A stretch of 64,000 nt of DNA, from positions 1-64,000 of the forward strand of contig JBBMNZ010000078.1 of NCBI GenBank assembly GCA_037954325.1. The letters run 5' to 3'. Every line of letters begins with the position of its first letter. Position 1 is the stretch's first letter. Under the pieces are notes generated by a model that saw only the letters and a list, made by a program, of their open reading frames with translations, made no database searches and was not told the DNA's origin. This document shows, piece after piece, positions 1-12,285 of this stretch. Source of the DNA: Fistularia commersonii (taxonomy: Eukaryota > Chordata > Actinopteri > Syngnathiformes > Fistulariidae). The position numbers and the translations under genes were made by a program.

Positions 1-322
1 TGAACGAATGGCTATATCTTTTGAACCTGTGAAGGGATTACACTAGCTTTGACATATATGTGCAGAATCATGTCCTAAACAACATATTTCAACAGCAGAA
101 CCAGCTTGATGAAATTCAAAAGTTATTGCCACTCCTAATCAAAAACGCTCCAACTCGGGGAGATAAGCATTTTTTGACCCTATGGCTATATCTCTTAAAC
201 TTGTAGCTGGATTACACTGAATTTGACATATATTGTGCAGAATCATGTCCTAAACAACATATTTCAAAAGCAGAAACCAGCTTGATGAAATTCATGAGTT
301 ATTACCACTCCTAATCAAAAAC

Positions 323-498
323 GCTCCAACTCGGTGAGATAAGCATTTTTTGACCCTATGGCTATATCTTTTAAACTTGTAGCTGGATTACACTGAATTT
401 GACATATATTATGCAGAATCATGTCCTAAACAACATATTTCAATAGCAGAAACCAGCTTGATGAAATTCAAAAGTTATTGCCACTCCTAATCAAAAAC
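323..498 (+). repeat. Representative type B monomer (consensus-like, 176 bp)
   Basis: This copy is the commonest form and serves well as a reference. In order it has GCTCCAACTCGGTGAG, a TTTTTT tract followed by GACCCTATGG, TTAAACTTGTAGCTGG, ACTGAATTTGACATATATTATG, CCTAAACAACATATTTC, AATAGCAGAAACCAGC, and a TTCAAAAGTTATTGCC tail ending in TCAAAAAC. It contains 60 G+C of 176 by my count. Other subtypes are most easily described as departures from this unit. A second common B form has TGTG for TATG, often with CCTAAATAAC and TTATTTCC downstream, as at 499-674. Confidence 0.93.
400..415 (+). other. Imperfect dyad in the type B monomer core
   Basis: The stretch TGACATATATTATGCA reads nearly the same on the opposite strand (TGCATAATATATGTCA). 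The half sites TGACATA and TATGCA face each other around a short AT centre. Monomers with TGTGCA in place of TATGCA lose part of the symmetry, so roughly half the array carries the better dyad. Short dyads are known in several centromeric satellites and have been proposed to favour non-B DNA. No function is shown here; the motif could simply reflect AT-rich composition. Confidence 0.4.
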
Positions 499-1906
499 GC
501 TCCAACTCGGTGAGATAAGCATTTTTTGACCCTATGGCTATATCTTTTAAACTTGTAGCTGGATTACACTGAATTTGACATATATTGTGCAGAATCATGT
601 CCTAAATAACATATTTCAATAGCAGAAACCAGCTTGATGAAATTCAAAAGTTATTTCCACTCCTAATCAAAAACGCTCCAACTCGGTGAGATAAGCATTT
701 TTTGACCCTATGGCTATATCTCTTAAACTTGTAGCTGGATTACACTGAATTTGACATATATTATGCAGAATCATGTCCTAAACAACATATTTCAATAGCA
801 GAAACCAGCTTGATGAAATTCAAAAGTTATTGCCACTCCTAATCAAAAATGATCCAACTCGGTGAGATAAGCACTTTTTGAACCTATGGCTATATCTTTT
901 AAACTTGTAGCTGGATTACACTGAATTTGACATATATTGTGCAGAATCATGTCCTAAACAACATATATCAAAAGCAGAAACCAGCTTGATGAAATTCATG
1001 AGTTATTACCACTCCTAATCAAAAACGCTCCAACTCGGTGAGATAAGCATTTTTTGACCCTATGGCTATATCTTTTAAACTTGTAGCTGGATTACACTGA
1101 ATTTGACATATATTATGCAGAATCATGTCCTAAACAACATATTTCAATAGCAGAAACCAGCTTGATGAAATTCAAAAGTTATTGCCATTCCTAATCAAAA
1201 ACGCTCCAACTTGGTGAGATAAGCATTTTTTGACCCTATGGCTATATCTTTTAAACTTGTAGCTGGATTACACTGAATTTGACATATATTGTGCAGAATC
1301 ATGTCCTAAATAACATATTTCAATAGCAGAAACCAGCTTGATGAAATTCAAAAGTTATTTCCACTCCTAATCAAAAACGCTCCAACTCGGTGAGATAAGC
1401 ACTTTTTGAACCTAGGGCTATATATTTTGAACCTGTGAAGGGATTACACTAGAATTGACATATATTGTGCAGAATCATGTCCTCAACAACATATTTCAAT
1501 AGCAGAAACCAGCTTGATGAAATTCAAAAGTTATTGCCACTCCTAATCAAAAACGCTCCAACTCGGTGAGATAAGCATTTTTTGACCCTATGCCTATATC
1601 TTTTAAACTTGTAGCTGGATTACACTGAATTTGACATATATTATGCAGAATCACGTCCTAAACAACATATTTCAATAGCAGAAACCAGCTTGATGAAATT
1701 CAAAAGTTATTGCCACTCCTAATCAAAAATGCTCCAACTCGGGGAGATAAGCAATTTTTGACTCTATGGCTATATCTTTTAAACTTGTTGCTGGATTACA
1801 CTGAATTTGACATATATTATGCAGAATCATGTCCTAAACAATATATTTCAATAGCAGAAACCAGCTTGATGAAATTCAAAAGTTATTGCCACTCCTAATC
1901 AAAAAC

Positions 1907-2082
1907 GCTCCAACTCGGTGAGATAAGCACTTTTTGAACGAATGGCTATATCTTTTGAACCTGTGAAGGGATTACACTAGTTTTGACATATATTGTGCAG
2001 AATCATGTCCTAAACAACATATTTCAACAGCAGAAACCAGCTTGATGAAATTCAAAAGTTATTGCCACTCCTAATCAAAAAC
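1907..2082 (+). repeat. Representative type C monomer
   Basis: This subtype has CACTTTTTGAACGAATGG after the GATAAG landmark, then TTGAACCTGTGAAGGG, ACTAGTTTTGAC, TGTG, and AACAGCAG in place of AATAGCAG. These changes travel together. The same combination recurs near 7.0, 9.1, 10.4, 12.3, 18.3, 24.8, 28.3, 29.7, 32.4, 37.8, 40.1, 41.5, 42.4, 48.0, 54.2, 55.05 and 58.0 kb, so it is a useful marker for following higher-order blocks. Length is the normal 176 bp. Confidence 0.88.
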
Positions 2083-2910
2083 GCTCCAACTCGGTGAGAT
2101 AAGCATTTTTTGACCCTATGGCTATATCTTTTAAACTTGTAGCTGGATTACACTGAATTTGACATATATTATGCAGAATCATGTCCTAAACAACATATTT
2201 CAATAGCAGAAACCAGCTTGATGAAATTCAAAAGTTATTGCCACTCCTAATCAAAAACGCTCCAACTCGGTGAGATAAGCATTTTTTGACCCTATGGCTA
2301 TATCTTTTAAATTTGTAGCTGGATTACACTGAATTTGACATATATTGTGCATAATCACGTCCTAAACAACATATTTCAATAGCAGAAACCAGCTTGATGA
2401 AATTCAAAAGTTATTGCCACTCCTAATCAAAAACGCTCCACTCGGTGAGATAAGCATTTTTTGACCCTATGGCTATATCTTTTAAACTTGTAGCTGGATT
2501 ACACTGAATTTGACATATATTATGCAGAATCACGTCCTAAACAACATATTTCAATAGCAGAAACCAGCTTGATGAAATTCAAAAGTTATTGCCACTCCTA
2601 ATCAAAAATGCTCCAACTCGGGGAGATAAGCAATTTTTGACCCTATGGCTATATATCTTAAACTTGTAGCTGGATTACACTGAATTTGACATATATTGTG
2701 CAGAATCATGTCCTAAACAATATATTTCAATAGCAGAAACCAGCTTGATGAAATTCAAAAGTTATTGCCACTCCTAATCAAAAACGCTCCAACTCGGTGA
2801 GATAAGCACTTTTTGAACCTAGGGCTATATCTTTTGAACCTGTGATGGGATTACACTGAATTTGACATATATTATGCAGAATCATGTCCTAAACAACATA
2901 TTTCAATAAC

Positions 2911-4669
2911 AGAAACCAGCTTGATGAAATTCAAAAGTTATTGCCACTCCTAATCAAAAACGCTCCAACTCGGTGAGATAAGCATTTTTTGACCCTATGG
3001 CTATATCTTTTAAACTTGTAGCTGGATTACACTGAATTTGACATATATTATGCAGAATCATGTCCTAAAAAACATATTTCAATAGCAGGAACCAGCTTGA
3101 TGAAATTCAAAAGTTATTTCCACTCCTAATCAAAAACGCTCCAACTCGGTGAGATAAGCACTTTTTGAACCCAGGGCTATATCTTTTGAACCTGTGAAGG
3201 GATTACACTAGATTTGACATATATTGTGCAGAATCATGTCCTAAACAACATATTTCAAAAGCAGAAACCAGCTTGATGAAATTCATGAGTTATTAGCACT
3301 CCTAATCAAAAACGCTCCAACTCGGTGAGATAAGCATTTTTTGACCCTATGGCTATATCTTTTAAACTTGTAGCTGGATTACACTGAATTTGACATATAT
3401 TATGCAGAATCATGTCCTAAACAATATATTTCAATAGCAGAAACCAGCTTGATGAAATTCAAAAGTTATTGCCACTCCTAATCAAAAACGCTCCAACTCG
3501 GTGAGATAAGCATTTTTTGACCCTATGGCTATATCTTTTAAACTTGTAGCTGGATTACACTGAATTTGACATATATTGTGCAGAATCATGTCCTAAATAA
3601 CATATTTCAATAGCAGAAACCAGCTTGATGAAATTCAAAAGTTATTTCCACTCCTAATCAAAAACGCTCCAACTCGGTGAGATAAGCACTTTTTGAACCT
3701 AGGGCTATATCTTTTAAATTTGTAGCTGGATTACACTGAATTTGACATATGTTGTGCATAATCACGTCCTAAACAACATATTTCAATAGCAGAAACCAGC
3801 TTGATGAAATTCAAAAGTTATTGCCACTCCTAATCAAAAACGCTCCACTCGGTGAGATAAGCATTTTTTGACCCTATGGCTATATCTTTTAAACTTGTAG
3901 CTGGATTACACTGAATTTGACATATATTATGCAGAATCACGTCCTAAACAACATATTTCAATAGCAGAAACCAGCTTGATGAAATTCAAAAGTTATTGCC
4001 ACTCCTAATCAAAAATGCTCCAACTCGGGGAGATAAGCAATTTTTGACCCTATGGCTATATCTCTTAAACTTGTAGCTGGATTACACTGAATTTGACATA
4101 TATTGTGCAGAATCATGTCCTAAACAATATATTTTAATAGCAGAAACCAGCTTGATGAAATTCAAAAGTTATTGCCACTCCTAATCAAAAACGCTCCAAC
4201 TCGGTGAGATAAGCACTTTTTGAACCTAGGGCTATATCTTTTGAACCTGTGAAGGGATTACACTGAATTTGACATATATTATGCAGAATCATGTCCTAAA
4301 CAACATATTTCAATAGCAGAAACCAGCTTGATGAAATTCAAAAGTTATTGCCACTCCTAATCAAAAACGCTCCAACTCGGTGAGATAAGCATTTTTTGAC
4401 CCTATGGCTATATCTTTTAAACTTGTAGCTGGATTACACTGAATTTGACATATATTATGCAGAATCATGTCCTAAACAACATATTTCAATAGCAGGAACC
4501 AGCTTGATGAAATTCAAAAGTTATTTCCACTCCCAATCAAAAACGCTCCAACTCGGTGAGATAAGCACTTTTTGAACCAAGGGCTATATCTTTTGAACCT
4601 GTGAAGGGATTACACTAGATTTGACATATATTGTGCAGAATCATGTCCTAAACAACATATTTCAAAAGC
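2911..4669 (+). repeat. 1759 bp (10-monomer) duplication, copy 1
   Basis: This block matches the next one at a spacing of exactly 1759 bp, which is ten monomers with one 175 bp member. Rare variants prove the pairing: GAACCCAGGG (3167 and 4926), TTATTAGCACT, CATATGTTGTGCATAATC (3751 and 5510), ATTTTAATAG (4131 and 5890) and TCCCAATCAA (4531 and 6290). A private A at 3070 distinguishes copy 1. The match runs from about 2911 to 4692, where copy 1 has TTCAAAAG but copy 2 has TTCATGAG, placing the duplication junction near 4650-4692. Confidence 0.87.
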
Positions 4670-6428
4670 AGAAACCAGCTTGATGAAATTCAAAAGTTAT
4701 TGCCACTCCTAATCAAAAACGCTCCAACTCGGTGAGATAAGCATTTTTTGACCCTATGGCTATATCTTTTAAACTTGTAGCTGGATTACACTGAATTTGA
4801 CATATATTATGCAGAATCATGTCCTAAACAACATATTTCAATAGCAGGAACCAGCTTGATGAAATTCAAAAGTTATTTCCACTCCTAATCAAAAACGCTC
4901 CAACTCGGTGAGATAAGCACTTTTTGAACCCAGGGCTATATCTTTTGAACCTGTGAAGGGATTACACTAGATTTGACATATATTGTGCAGAATCATGTCC
5001 TAAACAACATATTTCAAAAGCAGAAACCAGCTTGATGAAATTCATGAGTTATTAGCACTCCTAATCAAAAACGCTCCAACTCGGTGAGATAAGCATTTTT
5101 TGACCCTATGGCTATATCTTTTAAACTTGTAGCTGGATTACACTGAATTTGACATATATTATGCAGAATCATGTCCTAAACAATATATTTCAATAGCAGA
5201 AACCAGCTTGATGAAATTCAAAAGTTATTGCCACTCCTAATCAAAAACGCTCCAACTCGGTGAGATAAGCATTTTTTGACCCTATGGCTATATCTTTTAA
5301 ACTTGTAGCTGGATTACACTGAATTTGACATATATTGTGCAGAATCATGTCCTAAATAACATATTTCAATAGCAGAAACCAGCTTGATGAAATTCAAAAG
5401 TTATTTCCACTCCTAATCAAAAACGCTCCAACTCGGTGAGATAAGCACTTTTTGAACCTAGGGCTATATCTTTTAAATTTGTAGCTGGATTACACTGAAT
5501 TTGACATATGTTGTGCATAATCACGTCCTAAACAACATATTTCAATAGCAGAAACCAGCTTGATGAAATTCAAAAGTTATTGCCACTCCTAATCAAAAAC
5601 GCTCCACTCGGTGAGATAAGCATTTTTTGACCCTATGGCTATATCTTTTAAACTTGTAGCTGGATTACACTGAATTTGACATATATTATGCAGAATCACG
5701 TCCTAAACAACATATTTCAATAGCAGAAACCAGCTTGATGAAATTCAAAAGTTATTGCCACTCCTAATCAAAAATGCTCCAACTCGGGGAGATAAGCAAT
5801 TTTTGACCCTATGGCTATATCTCTTAAACTTGTAGCTGGATTACACTGAATTTGACATATATTGTGCAGAATCATGTCCTAAACAATATATTTTAATAGC
5901 AGAAACCAGCTTGATGAAATTCAAAAGTTATTGCCACTCCTAATCAAAAACGCTCCAACTCGGTGAGATAAGCACTTTTTGAACCTAGGGCTATATCTTT
6001 TGAACCTGTGAAGGGATTACACTGAATTTGACATATATTATGCAGAATCATGTCCTAAACAACATATTTCAATAGCAGAAACCAGCTTGATGAAATTCAA
6101 AAGTTATTGCCACTCCTAATCAAAAACGCTCCAACTCGGTGAGATAAGCATTTTTTGACCCTATGGCTATATCTTTTAAACTTGTAGCTGGATTACACTG
6201 AATTTGACATATATTATGCAGAATCATGTCCTAAACAACATATTTCAATAGCAGGAACCAGCTTGATGAAATTCAAAAGTTATTTCCACTCCCAATCAAA
6301 AACGCTCCAACTCGGTGAGATAAGCACTTTTTGAACCAAGGGCTATATCTTTTGAACCTGTGAAGGGATTACACTAGATTTGACATATATTGTGCAGAAT
6401 CATGTCCTAAACAACATATTTCAAAAGC
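4670..6428 (+). repeat. 1759 bp (10-monomer) duplication, copy 2
   Basis: This is the downstream partner of the 2911-4669 block and lies directly against it. It shares all the rare markers listed there at the same 1759 bp spacing. The direct abutment of two near-identical copies is the pattern left by unequal crossing-over between sister arrays. After about 6451 the sequences diverge, and the next part belongs to the 3343 bp relationship with about 9.7-11.0 kb. Confidence 0.86.
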
Positions 6429-7620
6429 AGAAACCAGCTTGATGAAATTCATGAGTTATTACCACTCCTAATCAAAAACGCTCCAACTCGGTGAGATAAG
6501 CATTTTTTGACCCTATGGCTATGTCTTTTAAAGTTGTAGCTGGATTACACTGAATTTGACATATATTATGCAGAATCATGTCCTAAACAACATATTTCAA
6601 TAGCAGAAACCAGCTTGATGAAATTCAAAAGTTATTGCCACTCCTAATCAAAAACGCTCCAACTCGGTGAGATAAGCATTTTTTGACCCTATGGCTATAT
6701 CTTTTAAACTTGTAGCTGGATTACACTGAATTTGACATATATTGTGCAGAATCATGTCCTAAACAACATATTTCAAAAGCAGAAACCAGCTTGATGAAAT
6801 TCATGAGTTATTACCACTCCTAATCAAAAACGCTCCAACTCGGTGAGATAAGCATTTTTTGACCCTATGGCTATATCTTTTAAACTTGTAGCTGGATTAC
6901 ACTGAATTTGACATATATTATGCAGAATCATGTCCTAAACAATATATTTCAATAGCAGAAACCAGCTTGATGAAATTCAAAAGTTATTGCCACTCCTAAT
7001 CAAAAACGCTCCAACTCGGTGAGATAAGCACTTTTTGAACGAATGGCTATATCTTTTGAACCTGTGAAGGGATTACACTAGTTTTGACATATATTGTGCA
7101 GAATCATGTCCTAAACAACCAATTTCAACAGCAGAAACCAGCTTGATGAAATTCAAAAGTTATTGCCACTCCTAATCAAAAATGCTCCAACTCGGTGAGA
7201 TAAGCATTTTTTGACCCTATGGCTATATCTTTTAAACTTGTAGCTGGATTACACTGAATTTGACATATATTATGCAGAATCATGTCCTAAACAACATATT
7301 TCAATAGCAGAAACCAGCTTGATGAAATTCAAAAGTTATTGCCACTCCTAATCAAAAACGCTCCAACTCGGTGAAATAAGCATTTTTTGACCCTATGGCT
7401 ATATCTTTTAAATTTGTAGCTGGATTACACTGAATTTGACATATATTGTGCATAATCACGTCCTAAACAACATATTTCAATAGCAGAAACCAGCTTGATG
7501 AAATTCAAAAGTTATTGCCACTCCTAATCAAAAACGCTCCACTCGGTGAGATAAGCATTTTTTGACCCTATGGCTATATCTTTTAAACTTGTAGCTGGAT
7601 TACACTGAATTTGACATATA
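6340..7620 (+). repeat. Block paired at 3343 bp with 9683-10963
   Basis: The segment matches 9683-10963 at a spacing of 3343 bp (19 monomers minus one base). The best shared marker is GGCTATGTC followed by TTTTAAAGTTGTAGC (ATGTCT at 6521 and 9864). Shared subtype order includes the F-type ATGAGTTATTACC tails, a type C monomer and a CATAATCACG monomer followed by a 175 bp monomer. Private differences in this copy include CCAATTTCAACAG near 7119 and GTGAAATAAG near 7371. A GGCTATGTC monomer with the same AAAGTTG occurs again at about 17.78 and 31.85 kb. Confidence 0.75.
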
Positions 7621-9682
7621 TTATGCAGAATCACGTCCTAAACAACATATTTCAATAGCAGAAACCAGCTTGATGAAATTCAAAAGTTATTGCCACTCCT
7701 AATCAAAAATGCTCCAACTCGGGGAGATAAGCAATTTTTGACCCTATGGCTATATCTCTTAAACTTGTAGCTGGATTACACTGAATTTGACATATATTGT
7801 GCAGAATCATGTCCTAAACAATATATTTCAATATCAGAAACCAGCTTGATGAAATTCAAAAGTTATTGCCACTCCTAATCAAAAACGCTCCAACTCGGTG
7901 AGATAAGCACTTTTTGAACCTAGGGCTATATCTTTTGAACCTGTGAAGGGATTACACTGAATTTGACATATATTATGCAGAATCATGTCCTAAACAACAT
8001 ATTTCAATAGCAGAAACCAGCTTGATGAAATTCAAAAGTTATTGCCACTCCTAATCAAAAACGCTCCGCCTCGGTGAGATAAGCATTTTTTGACCCTATG
8101 GCTATATCTTTTAAAGTTGTAGCTGGATTACACTGAATTTGACATATATTATGCAGAATCATGTCCTAAACAACATATTTCAATAGCAGGAACCAGCTTG
8201 ATGAAATTCAAAAGTTATTTCCACTCCTAATCAAAAACACTCCAACTCGGTGAGATAAGAACTTTTTGAACCTAGGGCTATATCTTTTGAACCTGTGAAG
8301 GGATTACACTAGATTTGACATATATTGTGCAGAATCATGTCCTAAACAACATATTTCAAAAGCAGAAACCAGCTTGATGAAATTCATGAGTTATTACCAC
8401 TCCTAATCAAAAACGCTCCAACTCGGTGAGATAAGCATTTTTTGACCCTATGGCTATGTCTTTTAAACTTGTAGCTGGATTACACTGAATTTGACATATA
8501 TTATGCAGAATCATGTCCTAAACAACATATTTCAATAGCAGAAACCAGCTTGATGAAATTCAAAAGTTATTGCCACTCCTAATCAAAAACGCTCCAACTC
8601 GGTGAGATAAGCATTTTTTGACCCTATGGCTATATCTTTTAAACTTGTAGCTGGATTACACTGAATTTGACATATATTGTGCAGAATCATGTCCTAAATA
8701 ACATATTTCAATAGCAGAAACCAGCTTGATGAAATTCTAAAGTTATTTCCACTCCTAATCAAAAACGCTCCAACTCGGTGAGATAAGCACTTTTTGAACC
8801 TAGGGCTATATCTTTTGAACCTGTGAAGGGATTACACTAGATTTGACATATATTGTGCAGAATCATGTCCTAAACAACATATTTCAATAGCAGAAACCAG
8901 CTTGATGAAATTCAAAAGTTATTGCCACTCCTAATCAAAAATGCTCCAACTCGGGGAGATAAGCAATTTTTGACCCTATGGCTATATCTCTTAAACTTGT
9001 AGCTGGATTACACTGAATTTGACATATATTGTGCAGAATCATGTCCTAAACAATATATTTCAATAGCAGAAACCAGCTTGATGAAATTCAAAAGTTATTG
9101 CCACTCCTAATCAAAAACGCTCCAACTCGGTGAGATAAGCACTTTTTGAACGAATGGCTATATCTTTTGAACCTGTGAAGGGATTACACTAGTTTTGACA
9201 TATATTGTGCAGAATCATGTCCTAAACAACATATTTCAACAGCAGAAACCAGCTTGATGAAATTCAAAAGTTATTGCCACTCCTAATCAAAAAGGCTCCA
9301 ACTCGGTGAGATAAGCATTTTTTGACCCTATGGCTATATCTTTTAAACTTGTAGCTGGATTACACTGAATTTGACATATATTATGCAGAATCATGTCCTA
9401 AACAACATATTTCAATAGCAGAAACCAGCTTGATGAAATTCAAAAGTTATTGCCACTCCTAATCAAAAACGCTCCAACTCGGTGAGATAAGCATTTTTTG
9501 ACCCTATGGCTATATCTTTTAAACTTGTAGCTGGATTACACTGAATTTGACATATATTGTGCATAATCACGTCCTAAACAACATATTTCAATAGCAGAAA
9601 CCAGCTTGATGAAATTCATGAGTTATTACCACTCCTAATCAAAAACGCTCCAACTCGGTGAGATAAGCACTTTTTGAACCTA

Positions 9683-10963
9683 GGGCTATATCTTTTGAAC
9701 CTGTGAAGGGATTACACTAGATTTGACATATATTGTGCAGAATCATGTCCTAAACAACATATTTCAAAAGCAGAAACCAGCTTGATGAAATTCATGAGTT
9801 ATTACCACTCCTAATCAAAAACGCTCCAACTCGGTGAGATAAGCATTTTTTGACCCTATGGCTATGTCTTTTAAAGTTGTAGCTGGATTACACTGAATTT
9901 GACATATATTATGCAGAATCATGTCCTAAACAACATATTTCAATAGCAGAAACCAGCTTGATGAAATTCAAAAGTTATTGCCACTCCTAATCAAAAACGC
10001 TCCAACTCGGTGAGATAAGCATTTTTTGACCCTATGGCTATATCTTTTAAACTTGTAGCTGGATTACACTGAATTTGACATATATTGTGCAGAATCATGT
10101 CCTAAACAACATATTTCAAAAGCAGAAACCTGCTTGATGAAATTCATGAGTTATTACCACTCCTAATCAAAAACGCTCCAACTCGGTGAGATAAGCATTT
10201 TTTGACCCTATGGCTATATCTTTTAAACTTGTAGCTGGATTACACTGAATTTGACATATATTATGCAGAATCATGTCCTAAACAATATATTTCAATAGCA
10301 GAAACCAGCTTGATGAAATTCAAAAGTTATTGCCACTCCTAATCAAAAACGCTCCAACTCGGTGAGATAAGCACTTTTTGAACGAATGGCTATATCTTTT
10401 GAACCTGTGAAGGGATTACACTAGTTTTGACATATATTGTGCAGAATCATGTCCTAAACAACATATTTCAACAGCAGAAACCAGCTTGATGAAATTCAAA
10501 AGTTATTGCCACTCCTAATCAAAAACGCTCCAACTCGGTCAGATAAGCATTTTTTGACCCTATGGCTATATCTTTTAAACTTGTAGCTGGATTACACTGA
10601 ATTTGACATATATTATGCAGAATCATGTCCTAAACAACATATTTCAATAGCAGAAACCAGCTTGATGAAATTCAAAAGTTATTGCCACTTCCTATCAAAA
10701 ACGCTCCAACTCGGTGAGATAAGCATTTTTTGACCCTATGGCTATATCTTTTAAATTTGTAGCTGGATTACACTGAATTTGACATATATTGTGCATAATC
10801 ACGTCCTAAACAACATATTTCAATAGCAGAAACCAGCTTGATGAAATTCAAAAGTTATTGCCACTCCTAATCAAAAACGCTCCACTCGGTGAGATAAGCA
10901 TTTTTTGACCCTATGGCTATATCTTTTAAACTTGTAGCTGGATTACACTGAATTTGACATATA
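9683..10963 (+). repeat. Block paired at 3343 bp with 6340-7620
   Basis: This is the second member of the 19-monomer-spaced pair. It keeps the same monomer order as 6340-7620 but has its own changes. One is an unusual paired indel near 10690, where CCACTTCCTATC replaces CCACTCCTAATC. Another is CGGTCAGATAAG near 10538. Beyond about 10965 the two copies switch to different subtypes (TGTGCATAATC here, TATGCAGAATC there). Confidence 0.74.
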
Positions 10964-11229
10964 TTGTGCATAATCACGTCCTAAACAACATATTTCAATA
11001 GCAGAAACCAGCTTGATGAAATTCAAAAGTTATTGCCACTCCTAATCAAAAACGCTCCAACTCGGGGAGATAAGCATTTTTTGACCCTATGGCTATATCT
11101 CTTAAACTTGTAGCTGGATTACACTGAATTTGACATATATTATGCAGAATCATGTCCTAAACAACATATTTCAATAGCAGAAACCAGCTTGATGAAATTC
11201 AAAAGTTATTGCCACTCCTAATCAAAAAC

Positions 11230-11405
11230 GCTCCAACTCGGTGAGATAAGCACTTTTTGAACCTAGGGCTATATCTTTTAAACTTGTAGCTGGATTACAC
11301 TGAATTTGACATATATTGTGCAGAATCATGTCCTAAACAACATATTTCAAAAGCAGAAACCAGCTTGATGAAATTCATGAGTTATTACCACTCCTAATCA
11401 AAAAC
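11230..11405 (+). repeat. A/B hybrid monomer with type F tail
   Basis: The front half carries the A-type CACTTTTTGAACCTAGGG. The middle switches to the B-type TTTTAAACTTGTAGCTGG, and the end carries the F tail: AAAAGCAG, then TTCATGAGTTATTACC. The switch lies inside the shared GGCTATATCTTTT stretch. F tails recur near 1.0, 3.3, 5.05, 6.45, 8.4, 9.8, 10.15, 17.7, 19.5, 28.8, 31.8, 33.5, 46.0, 51.5 and 55.9 kb. The unit is still 176 bp. Confidence 0.8.
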
Positions 11406-11757
11406 GCTCCAACTCGGTGAGATAAGCATTTTTTGACCCTATGGCTATATCTTTTAAACTTGTAGCTGGATTACACTGAATTTGACATATATTATGCAGA
11501 ATCATGTCCTAAACAACATATTTCAATAGCAGAAACCAGCTTGATGAAATTCAAAAGTTATTGCCATTCCTAATCAAAAACGCTCCAACTCGGTGAGATA
11601 AGCATTTTTTGACCCTATGGCTATATTTTTTAAACTTGTAGCTGGATTACACTGAATTTGACATATATTGTGCAGAATCATGTCCTAAATAACATATTTC
11701 AATAGCAGAAACCAGCTTGATGAAATTCAAAAGTTATTTCCACTCCTAATCAAAAAC

Positions 11758-11933
11758 GCTCCAACTCGGTGAGATAAGCACTTTTTGAACCTAGGGCTAT
11801 ATCTTTTGAACCTGTGAAGGGATTACACTAGATTTGACATATATTGTGCAGAATCATGTCCTCAACAACATATTTCAATAGCAGAAACCAGCTTGATGAA
11901 ATTCAAAAGTTATTGCCACTCCTAATCAAAAAC
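11758..11933 (+). repeat. Representative type A monomer
   Basis: This subtype has CACTTTTTGAACCTAGGG, then TTGAACCTGTGAAGGG, ACTAGATTTGACATATATTGTG, and in many copies CCTCAACAAC in place of CCTAAACAAC. The CTTTTTGAA near its front and the TTCAAAAG near its end are inverted copies of each other about 118 bases apart. Those are the arms used by the micro-inversion at 21280-21406. Length is 176 bp. Confidence 0.88.
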
Positions 11934-12109
11934 GCTCCAACTCGGTGAGATAAGCATTTTTTGACCCTATGCATATATCTTTTAAACTTGTAGCTGGATT
12001 ACACTGATTTTGACATATATTATGCAGAATCACGTCCTAAACAACATATTTCAATAGCAGAAACCAGCTTGATGAAATTCAAAAGTTATTGCCACTCCTA
12101 ATCAAAAAT

Positions 12110-12285
12110 GCTCCAACTCGGGGAGATAAGCAATTTTTGACTCTATGGCTATATCTTTTAAACTTGTAGCTGGATTACACTGAATTTGACATATATTATG
12201 CAGAATCATGTCCTAAACAATATATTTCAATAGCAGAAATCAGCTTGATGAAATTCAAAAGTTATTGCCACTCCTAATCAAAAAC
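12110..12285 (+). repeat. Representative type D monomer
   Basis: The unit is marked by AATGCTCC, GGGGAGATAAGCAATTTTTGACTCTATGG split across the front, and CAATATATTTC in the second half. Replacing CGGTGAG with CGGGGAG removes a TGA stop in one forward frame. That is why the few open frames of about 62 codons in this window all sit on D-type monomers. A second D form has GACCCTATGG with TATCTCTTAAAC. Length is 176 bp. Confidence 0.86.

Larger units (their letters stand above)
1..2910 (+). repeat. Left-end satellite, mixed B, C and D monomers
   Basis: The first 2.9 kb is satellite dominated by type B monomers with F-tail units near 1.0 kb, type C at 1907-2082 and D types near 1.73 and 2.61 kb. 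About 0.97-2.0 kb resembles 11.35-12.4 kb at a spacing near 10379 bp, with TTGCCATTCC at 1184 and 11563 as a shared marker. The very first, incomplete monomer has two one-base losses, near 59 (ATATATGTGCAG) and near 99 (GCAGAACCAGC), that I did not see elsewhere. Confidence 0.8.

Noticed and set aside
45..105. Two one-base losses in the first, incomplete monomer
   Set aside because: They are single events at the very edge of the window without a second copy. Consensus or sequencing error is as likely as real variation, so I do not count them as a finding.
24..146. Promoter or terminator signals from TATA-like and T-tract stretches
   Set aside because: TATATC and T5-T6 tracts recur in every monomer as part of the AT-rich unit, with no associated transcript or gene; nothing singles out any one copy.
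1710..1898. Forward open frame of 62 codons on a type D monomer
   Set aside because: It begins at TTG, has no ribosome binding or promoter context, and exists only because two stops found in ordinary monomers (TGA in CGGTGAG and TAG in TTGTAG) are both altered here. It is one satellite repeat read in frame, not a gene.
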